A DNA stretch of 64,000 nucleotides from Hyphomicrobiales bacterium (GTDB taxonomy: Bacteria > Pseudomonadota > Alphaproteobacteria > Rhizobiales > Kaistiaceae), in assembly GCA_017305635.1 (NCBI GenBank), contig JAFKKF010000010.1, positions 124,001 through 188,000 of the forward strand, read 5' to 3'. A program made the translations under genes and the position numbers. Shown piece after piece: positions 57,787 through 64,000 of this stretch (positions are counted from its first letter, which is position 1; the number at the start of each line of letters is the position of its first letter). The notes under the pieces are model-generated. The model saw only the letters and a list, made by a program, of their open reading frames with translations, did no database searches and was not told the origin of the DNA.

Positions 57787-59391
57787 TTAGAGCGGGACGG
57801 CCTTCGGCCGCGCCACCTGCACCCAGATCGAGACGATCAGGCGCGTTACCAGGTAGGCGGTGAAGAGGGTCGAGATGATGCCGATGGACAGCGTGACGGC
57901 GAAGCCGCGGATCGGGCCCGAGCCCACCCAGAACAGCGCGATGGCGGCGATCAGGGCGGTCAGGTGGGAGTCGATGATGGTGGCGAAGGCCTTGCGGAAG
58001 CCGGTATCGAGCGCGGCGATCGTCGACCTGCCGGCATGGGCCTCCTCGCGCATGCGCTCATAGATGAGCACGTTGGCGTCGACCGCCATGCCCATGGTGA
58101 GCACGATGCCGGCAATGCCGGGCAGCGTGAGCGTGGCGCCGAGCAGCGTCAGGATGCCGAGCATCAGGAAGTTGTTGGCGATCAGCGCAAGCACGGCGAA
58201 GACGCCGAGGAGCCCGTAGCAGAGGATCATGAAACCGGCGATGGCGACCGTCGCCACGATCGAGGCGATGACGCCGGCACGGATCGAGTCGGCGCCGAGG
58301 CTCGGGCCGATGGTGCGTTCCTCGACGATGGTCAGTTTCGCCGGCAGCGAGCCGGCGCGCAGCAGGATGGCGAGGTCGTTGGCCGACTGGACGCTGAAAT
58401 TGCCGCTGATCTGGCCGGAGCCCTGGATGATCGGCTCGCGGATGACCGGGGCCGAGATCACCTCGTTGTCGAGCACGATGGCGAAGGGCCGGCCGACGTT
58501 CTTGGTGGTCACGTCGGCGAATTTCGAGGCGCCCGCGCTCGACAGCCGGAAATTGACGATCGGCTCGTTGGTGCGGGAATCGAAGGCGGCCTGCGCGTCG
58601 GTGAGGTCCTCGCCGGTCATCAGCGGAATTTCATCGACGACGTAGGAGAGGTTCGGGTCGTCCTTCGACTTGACGGTGATGGTGCCGGGCTTCGGCTCCT
58701 GGGTCTGGCCGGCGGTGACCGTTCCCTGGACGAGGTGGAAGGTGAGCTGCGCGGTCTGGCCGACGAGCGCCTTGAGGCGCGCCGGATCGCCGACGCCGGG
58801 CGCCTCGACCAGGATGCGGTCGTCGCCCTGGCGCTGGATGCTCGGCTCGGTGGTGCCGAGCGCGTTGATGCGGCGGTCGATGACCTCGATCGCCTGGGCG
58901 ACGATGCCGCGCACGCGCTGCTGCAGGCCGGCGGGCGAATAGGTGAACTTGGCGAGCCCGTCGGAGCCGACGGTGAGATCGAACTCGTTGACGCTGGTGC
59001 CGCCGAGAAGGCCGGAGGCCAGCGGATTGCGGAGCGCCTCGAGGCGCTTCTGCGCGTCGGCGAGCTTGTCGAGGTCGCGGATGCGGAGCTGGACGCCCTC
59101 GCCCTGGATCGAGAGCCCGGTATAGCCGATGCGCGGCTCCTGCAGCAGCGTCTTGCGGACGTCGCTGACCAGCGTCTTCAGCCGCTTCTGGACATAGTCG
59201 GTGCGGTCGACCTCGTAGAGGAGGTAGGCGCCGCCCTGCAGGTCGAGGCCGAGGACGATCTGCTTCTTCGGCAGGAAGTTCGGCCAGGCGGCGAGCTGCT
59301 CCCGCGAGAAGAAATTGGGGATGCACGCCAGGAACCCGCCGAGAACGACGAGGACGATGAGGACTACCTGCCAGCGGGGAAAATGCAGCAT
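57787..59391 (-). CDS. secD: Protein translocase subunit SecD
   Basis: The 534-residue protein has six helices and the large periplasmic P1 domain. GLDLQGGAYLLYEV near residue 48 and GMAVDANVLIYERMREE in the membrane part are diagnostic. It is the middle gene of yajC-secD-secF, reading leftward. Order and spacing are standard. Confidence 0.97.
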   Translation of the reverse strand: MLHFPRWQVVLIVLVVLGGFLACIPNFFSREQLAAWPNFLPKKQIVLGLDLQGGAYLLYEVDRTDYVQKRLKTLVSDVRKTLLQEPRIGYTGLSIQGEGVQLRIRDLDKLADAQKRLEALRNPLASGLLGGTSVNEFDLTVGSDGLAKFTYSPAGLQQRVRGIVAQAIEVIDRRINALGTTEPSIQRQGDDRILVEAPGVGDPARLKALVGQTAQLTFHLVQGTVTAGQTQEPKPGTITVKSKDDPNLSYVVDEIPLMTGEDLTDAQAAFDSRTNEPIVNFRLSSAGASKFADVTTKNVGRPFAIVLDNEVISAPVIREPIIQGSGQISGNFSVQSANDLAILLRAGSLPAKLTIVEERTIGPSLGADSIRAGVIASIVATVAIAGFMILCYGLLGVFAVLALIANNFLMLGILTLLGATLTLPGIAGIVLTMGMAVDANVLIYERMREEAHAGRSTIAALDTGFRKAFATIIDSHLTALIAAIALFWVGSGPIRGFAVTLSIGIISTLFTAYLVTRLIVSIWVQVARPKAVPL

Positions 59392-59431
59392 CGGAACGTT
59401 CCAAAGAGAAGGCGGGCGGCGCCCCGTCCGG

Positions 59432-59770
59432 TCAGGTGTTTTCCTTCACCGGCTCGGAGCGCGAGCGAACCTCGGCGATCATGCCGCGCACGAGCCGGAC
59501 GCGGACATTGTCCGCGAGATCGACCTGCATCTCGCCCTCGTCGACCTTGGCTACCTTGCCGATCAGGCCGCCCGTGGTCACGATCGTGTCACCGCGGCGG
59601 ACATTGGCGATCATCTCCTGATGCGCCTTCTGCTTGTTGCGCTGCGGGCGGATGATCAGGAAGTACATGATCACGAAGATGAGGACGAAGGGCAGGAACT
59701 GGAAGATGAGGTCCGGGGCCCCGGGAGCGCCGCCAGCGGCGGCTTGGGCATAGGCCGGGGTAACGAACAT
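59432..59770 (-). CDS. yajC: Preprotein translocase subunit YajC
   Basis: A 112-residue single-span membrane protein accessory to SecDF. An N-terminal hydrophobic stretch (FLPFVLIFVIMYFLIIRPQ) is followed by KQKAHQEMIANVRRGDTIVTTGGLIGKV, the family signature. ATG 59770 is chosen as the family start; an upstream ATG would add 15 residues. It is first in the leftward sec cluster. Confidence 0.95.
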   Translation of the reverse strand: MFVTPAYAQAAAGGAPGAPDLIFQFLPFVLIFVIMYFLIIRPQRNKQKAHQEMIANVRRGDTIVTTGGLIGKVAKVDEGEMQVDLADNVRVRLVRGMIAEVRSRSEPVKENT

Positions 59771-59977
59771 CGGCAACTCCTGCTCGGCGCCAAGCGAACG
59801 GCGCAGGTCCATGAAAAGCGCGCGGACTATAACCGCGCGGGATTCTAATGCAAACGATATAGGAACGCGGGTTTGAGGGCGGAAGATGGCGACCAACCCT
59901 CATGCGCACAGATGCCGCGCATGACGAATCCTTGGCGCGCCGCCTTTCCCCGTGCTACCCCACCCGCGCCTTCAGGA

Positions 59978-60862
59978 ATGCGAGCGAAGCCCTTGGCCGA
60001 TAAAGACATAAGCGACATCAACCAGCGCCTCGACCGGCTCATCGCGCTGATCGAGCGGGCGGTGCCGGCCGCTGCCGAGACGCCGGACTTCGAGGCGGCG
60101 GACGCCTTCGTGTGGCAGCCCGCCGGGCGCCGGCTGCAGCCGGTCAGGCGGGTCAACCGGGTCGATATCGGGCTCCTCAAGGGGATCGACCGGGCGCGCG
60201 ACATCCTCACCGACAATACCGAGCGCTTCGCCAAGGGCCTGCCCGCCAACAACGTGCTCCTCTGGGGGGCGCGCGGCATGGGCAAGTCGTCGCTGGTCAA
60301 ATCGGCGCATGCCGCGGTCAACGCCGCCGGCGGGACGCCGCTGAAGCTGGTCGAGATCCATCGCGAGGACATCGAGACGCTGCCCGACCTGATGGCGGCG
60401 GTGCGCGGCTCGAAATACCGCTTCATCCTCTTCTGCGACGACCTTTCATTCGACCACGACGATACCTCGTACAAGTCGCTGAAGGCGGCGCTGGAAGGCG
60501 GCGTCGAGGGGCGGCCGGACAATGTCGCATTCTACGCCACGTCCAACCGGCGGCACCTCCTGCCGCGCGACATGATGGAGAACGAGCGCTCGACGGCGAT
60601 CAATCCGGGCGAGGCGGTGGAGGAGAAGGTGTCGCTCTCCGACCGCTTTGGCCTGTGGCTCGGGTTCCACAAGTGCAGCCAGGACGAATATCTCGCCATG
60701 GTGCGCGGCTATGTCGGCCATTTCGGGCTGAAGATCGCCGACGAGGCGCTCGTCGCCGACGCGCTCGAGTGGTCGACCACGCGCGGCGCGCGTTCGGGCC
60801 GCGTCGCCTGGCAGTACGTGCAGGATCTGGCGGGGCGACTTGGGGTTCCCCTCACAGGGTGA
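59978..60862 (+). CDS. DUF815 family AAA+ ATPase
   Basis: A 294-residue protein with Walker A GARGMGKSSLVK and acidic Walker B FILFCDDLSF, sensor-like YATSNRRHLLPRDM. The family (DUF815) is widespread in alphaproteobacteria and of unknown role. The N-terminal region (about 1-40) is a predicted coiled helix. ATG 59978 is chosen as the more likely start: GGA is very close, and an earlier ATG at 59912 cannot be excluded. Confidence 0.9.
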   Translation: MRAKPLADKDISDINQRLDRLIALIERAVPAAAETPDFEAADAFVWQPAGRRLQPVRRVNRVDIGLLKGIDRARDILTDNTERFAKGLPANNVLLWGARGMGKSSLVKSAHAAVNAAGGTPLKLVEIHREDIETLPDLMAAVRGSKYRFILFCDDLSFDHDDTSYKSLKAALEGGVEGRPDNVAFYATSNRRHLLPRDMMENERSTAINPGEAVEEKVSLSDRFGLWLGFHKCSQDEYLAMVRGYVGHFGLKIADEALVADALEWSTTRGARSGRVAWQYVQDLAGRLGVPLTG

Positions 60863-60959
60863 GGCCGCCCCGCCAGCCTTGAATGATCAGCACAGGTTGA
60901 GGTCAGGCCGATCAATCCCTGCCCCGCCGCCCGGAGGCGACGGGTAGACCGGCGCCGGT

Positions 60960-62381
60960 CTAGCCGGCGAGATAGTCGAGCGGGTTGACGGGCTTGGCGC
61001 CCTTGCGCAGCTCGAAGTGGACCTGCGGCGCGTTCACCGAGCCGCTCATGCCGGCCTTGCCGACGATCTGGCCGCGGGCGACCTTGTCGCCGCGCTTGAC
61101 CAGGATCTCGCTGTTATGGGCATAGGCGGTGACCCAGCCGTCGGCGTGGCGGATGAGGACGAGGTTGCCGTAGCCGGCGAGCTCGTTGCCGGCATAGATC
61201 ACGGTGCCCGCCTCTGCGGCCTTGACCGAGGTGCCTTCCGGCACCGCGAGGTTGATGCCGTCGTTCTTCTCGCCGTTCGGCTTGGAGCCGAAGGCCGAGA
61301 TGATGCGGCCGCGCACCGGCCAGCGGAACGAGGTGCCGTTGGCGGAAGGCGGATCGGCGGTGTCGGCGACCGTGGGCGCCGGCGCCGCGGCCGGGGCAGC
61401 GGCGACAGGGGCCGCCGGGGCGATCGGTTCGGCTGCCGGCGGAACCGCAGCGACGGTCGGTGCGGCCGGGATCGCCGGCTGTTTCGGAAGCTGGGCGACT
61501 GCGGCCGGAGCAGCGCTCGTCTCGTTGCCCTTCACGACCAGCTTGCCCAGCGGCTTCGGCGGCGTGCCGAGGCTGGCGGGCTGCTCGGCGGCAGGCGAAT
61601 AGGCGACGAGCTGGGTCTTGGCGCCGGCGTCGCCGGTGCCCGGAATGCGGAGCTTCTGGCCGACGCGGAGCGATGTGTTGACCGTCAGGCCGTTGGCGGC
61701 GGCGAGCTCGGCCGGCCGGGTATGGTATTGGCGGGCCAGCGAATAGAGCGTCTGGCCCGGCTCGACGACGTGCATGCCGCCGCCGACCTTGGCGACTTCA
61801 GCCTGGGCGGGAGCGGAGACGGCGGCGGGCGCATAGGCCTCGGGCGCGGCGACCGGGGCCATGACGGCCGGGCCGGCCATGGCGACGCGGGTCGGGATGA
61901 CGATGACCTTGCCGGGCTTCAGGTCGGCCGGGCTGTGGATCTGGTTGGCCTTGGCGATCTCGGCGACGGGCGCGCCGTATTTCAGCGCCAGCGTCTCGAG
62001 GGACTCGCCCTTGCCGACGGTGACGACGCGGCCGCCGGCAGCCTGGTAGGTGTAGTTGGTGGCATAGGAAGGCTGCGGCTGCGCCGGGGCGACCGCGATC
62101 GGCGCCGGGGTCATCGGCGTCGGCATGGCCGGCGGGGCGAGGTCGGCGCTCTGCACGCCGTTCGACGCCGGGCCGGGCTGGACGAGATCGGAATCGGCGT
62201 CGCTGGCGCCGCCGCCGTTCTGGCCGATGATCTGGCGCTGGTTGGGGGTGGAGCCGGTGAAAAGCGGCTCCCGCAGCCGGGTCACGTCGCCGCTGCAGGC
62301 GGCGGTCGCTCCCGCGAGGATGGCGACGACCGCCACCTGGTTCAGAAGACGAATCCGGAACGCGCAGGAAAGGTTACGCAT
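60960..62381 (-). CDS. LysM/degenerate LytM (NlpD/EnvC-like) lipoprotein
   Basis: A 473-residue envelope protein: signal peptide with cysteine near residue 29 (AGATAACSGD, a weak lipobox), two LysM domains (about 115-160 and 200-245) for peptidoglycan binding, an Ala/Pro-rich linker and a C-terminal LytM (M23) domain. Metal-binding residues are missing: NDGINLAVP stands where HxGxD is expected, and the HxH motif reads QVHFEL. Such degenerate LytM proteins activate amidases, as NlpD and EnvC do. ATG 62381 is preferred to a GTG at 62402. Confidence 0.92.
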   Translation of the reverse strand: MRNLSCAFRIRLLNQVAVVAILAGATAACSGDVTRLREPLFTGSTPNQRQIIGQNGGGASDADSDLVQPGPASNGVQSADLAPPAMPTPMTPAPIAVAPAQPQPSYATNYTYQAAGGRVVTVGKGESLETLALKYGAPVAEIAKANQIHSPADLKPGKVIVIPTRVAMAGPAVMAPVAAPEAYAPAAVSAPAQAEVAKVGGGMHVVEPGQTLYSLARQYHTRPAELAAANGLTVNTSLRVGQKLRIPGTGDAGAKTQLVAYSPAAEQPASLGTPPKPLGKLVVKGNETSAAPAAVAQLPKQPAIPAAPTVAAVPPAAEPIAPAAPVAAAPAAAPAPTVADTADPPSANGTSFRWPVRGRIISAFGSKPNGEKNDGINLAVPEGTSVKAAEAGTVIYAGNELAGYGNLVLIRHADGWVTAYAHNSEILVKRGDKVARGQIVGKAGMSGSVNAPQVHFELRKGAKPVNPLDYLAG

Positions 62382-62504
62382 CGCAACACTCACGCCACTC
62401 ACTCAACCCATGGCGCGAGTAAACACCGGTAACGTTGACAAAGCGTTTAAGGTGCGGGCGCCGGCAGAAGAACGTCGATTCGACTGAAAGACCCCGGCCG
62501 AAGA

Positions 62505-63503
62505 CTAGCGGCCGAAATGGTCGAAGGATGCGCGGCCCAGGTTCATGGGCCGGCCCGTGCGCCCGATCACGACCGGCCCGCCCCGGCCGCGAACGAGACG
62601 CCCGATGCGTGCCACCGGCACGCGCGCCGCCTTCGCCTTGGCGGCGAATTCAGCAGCCTCTCGTGGCGGTATTGCGGCGAGGATCTCGTAGTCATCGCCG
62701 CCGGTGAGCGCCGTGGCGAGAAGCGCCGGCTCCTCCGTGACGAGCGCCGCGGCGCTCTTCGAGAGCGGCACGTTGGCCGCGTCGATCTCGCCGGCGAGGC
62801 CCGACGCCTTGCACATATGCGCGAAGTCGCCGACCAGCCCGTCGGACACATCCATGGCCGCGGTCGCATGGGCGCGAATGGCGGCAGCGAGCGCGATGCG
62901 CGGCTGGGGATGCAGGTAGCGGTCGAGGAGCGGACGGGCCATCGCCGCCGCAGGCTTCGGCGAGACCTGGCCGAGGCGGATGCGGAGGCCGAGGGCGGCG
63001 TCGCCGATGGTGCCCGAGACGAAGAGAAGGTCCCCTGCCCGCGCGCCCTCGCGATGGACCATGGTGCCCTTCGGCAGGCGCCCGATGGCGGTGATGGTGA
63101 CGCTCATGCCGCCGGGCGCGCGGCTGGTATCCCCGCCGAGCAGCGAGATGCCGTAGCTCTTCTGGTCGGCGCGCAGCGCCGAGGTGAAGTGGCGCACCCA
63201 GGCCTCGTCCCAGTCCGAGGCGAGCGCCAGCGCGAGCAGGTAGCCGACCGGCTCGGCGCCCTTGGCGGCGAGATCGGACAGGTTCACGCGGAGCGCCTTG
63301 CGGGCGATCGATTCCGGCGGATCGTCGGCGAAGAAGTGGATGCCGGCCCCGAGGAAGTCGGTGGTGACGACCAGGTCCTCGCCGGCCTTCGGCCGCAGCA
63401 TCGCGGCGTCGTCGGCAAGGGCGAAGGCGCCGGGGTCGCCGGCGAGCGGACGGAAATAGCGCTCGATCAGCTCGAACTCGCCCGGCCGCCGCCTGCGCGC
63501 CAT
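62505..63503 (-). CDS. thiL: Thiamine-monophosphate kinase
   Basis: Phosphorylates thiamine monophosphate to the active cofactor. The 332-residue PurM-like kinase starts GEFELIERYFRPL and contains LADDAAMLRP, VNLSDLAAKGAEPVGYLLALAL and MDVSDGLVGDFAHM. It begins 4 bp after the nusB stop and is likely co-transcribed with it. Confidence 0.96.
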   Translation of the reverse strand: MARRRRPGEFELIERYFRPLAGDPGAFALADDAAMLRPKAGEDLVVTTDFLGAGIHFFADDPPESIARKALRVNLSDLAAKGAEPVGYLLALALASDWDEAWVRHFTSALRADQKSYGISLLGGDTSRAPGGMSVTITAIGRLPKGTMVHREGARAGDLLFVSGTIGDAALGLRIRLGQVSPKPAAAMARPLLDRYLHPQPRIALAAAIRAHATAAMDVSDGLVGDFAHMCKASGLAGEIDAANVPLSKSAAALVTEEPALLATALTGGDDYEILAAIPPREAAEFAAKAKAARVPVARIGRLVRGRGGPVVIGRTGRPMNLGRASFDHFGR

Positions 63504-63507
63504 CGCG

Positions 63508-64000
63508 TCAGTCCCGGGCCGGAGCCGGCGCGAACTCGGCGGGACGCATCGAGCGGGCAAGCGTGTCAAGGACGGCATTGACCATGGCGGTCACGTCGGT
63601 CTCGAAGAAGGCGCGGGCGATGTCGACATATTCGGCGATCACGACCTTGGCGGGCACGTCCGTGCGCTTCGACAATTCCCACGCGCCGGCGCGGAGGATT
63701 GCGCGAAGCGTCGCATCGACCCGCGAGAGCGGCCAGCCGGCGACCAGCGAATTGTGGATCGCCGGGTCGAGGCTCTTCTGGTCGCTGACGACTCCGCCGA
63801 CGATGTCGCGGAAATAGGCGCCGTCGGCATCGCGATACTGGGTGCCGTCGATCTCCTTGCCAAGGCGGAAGGAGGCGAACTCGGCGAGGACCTCGGGCAG
63901 CGTGGCGCCGGCGAGGTCCATCTGGTAGAGCGCCTGGACGGCGGCGAGGCGTGCGGCGCCGCGCTGATTGGCAGGGCGAAACTCGGGTTTGCCGCCAGAG
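63508..64000 (-). CDS. nusB: Transcription antitermination factor NusB (partial)
   Basis: The C-terminal part of NusB; the 5' end lies beyond the window edge. The visible frame reads [19 protein letters not shown] at its start and [19 protein letters not shown] near the end, both NusB signatures. It forms part of the rRNA antitermination complex with NusE. Order nusB-thiL is common in alphaproteobacteria. Only about 164 residues are seen. Confidence 0.95.
   Translation of the reverse strand, partial: SGGKPEFRPANQRGAARLAAVQALYQMDLAGATLPEVLAEFASFRLGKEIDGTQYRDADGAYFRDIVGGVVSDQKSLDPAIHNSLVAGWPLSRVDATLRAILRAGAWELSKRTDVPAKVVIAEYVDIARAFFETDVTAMVNAVLDTLARSMRPAEFAPAPARD

Overview
The window is high-GC (about two-thirds G+C by eye) bacterial chromosome, coding nearly wall to wall. 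Gene content and order point to an alphaproteobacterium of the order Hyphomicrobiales (Rhizobiales): gyrA-coaD-cyclophilin-cyclophilin-queA-tgt, yajC-secD-secF followed by Mth938-like and squalene-synthase-like genes, nusB-thiL, a DUF1127 gene, a Ku/LigD pair, GTTC-N7-GTTC LexA boxes and ~145-bp palindromic intergenic repeats. I cannot name the genus. About 65 protein genes and one tRNA-Lys gene are supported; nusB is cut by the right edge. I see no prophage, integrase, transposase or CRISPR array.

Layout. 0-7 kb: class I PHA synthase, a RibD-C-like reductase, an MltB-type transglycosylase, a membrane protein, recG and a flavin-binding protein. 7-12 kb: DUF502, glmS, glmU (UDP-GlcNAc supply) and a CcdA-like protein. 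12-20 kb: TetR regulator with twin operators, small secreted proteins, tRNA-Lys, then the leftward coaD-(TTG-start gene)-ppi-ppi-queA-tgt operon and a diguanylate cyclase. 20-28 kb: gyrA, an orphan antitoxin-like gene, and three MarC paralogues interleaved with a DsbB-like/DUF5993 pair and a cysteine-rich secreted protein; then a MarR-GNAT fusion. 28-34 kb: DNA repair block ssb, ligD, ku, then a CNNM/CorC-type protein. 34-41 kb: accessory genes (ThDP enzyme, RHH/PIN toxin-antitoxin pair, aldo/keto reductase, beta-barrel, Tat-exported amidohydrolase, YciI-like, VOC). 41-46.7 kb: uvrA and an AT-richer AIPR-like gene, followed by repeats. 46.7-54 kb: small conserved proteins, a sulfonate/nitrate-type ABC transporter, FUSC exporter, Nudix, DUF1127. 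54-64 kb: trmFO, complex-I-assembly-factor-like pair, secF-secD-yajC, a DUF815 ATPase, a LysM/degenerate-LytM protein, thiL and nusB.

The most notable regulatory pattern is that ssb, ku(-ligD) and uvrA each have a perfect GTTC-N7-GTTC sequence in the intergenic region upstream, with the same flanks (AT before, T after). For ssb and uvrA this is expected of the alphaproteobacterial SOS regulon. For ku-ligD it suggests that non-homologous end joining is itself SOS-controlled here. Other local systems worth testing are the lone AIPR-like defence candidate, operators placed on or next to start codons (MarR-GNAT, RHH antitoxin), tandem CRP-like palindromes upstream of a small secreted protein, and a Tgt enzyme lacking the classical zinc cysteines.
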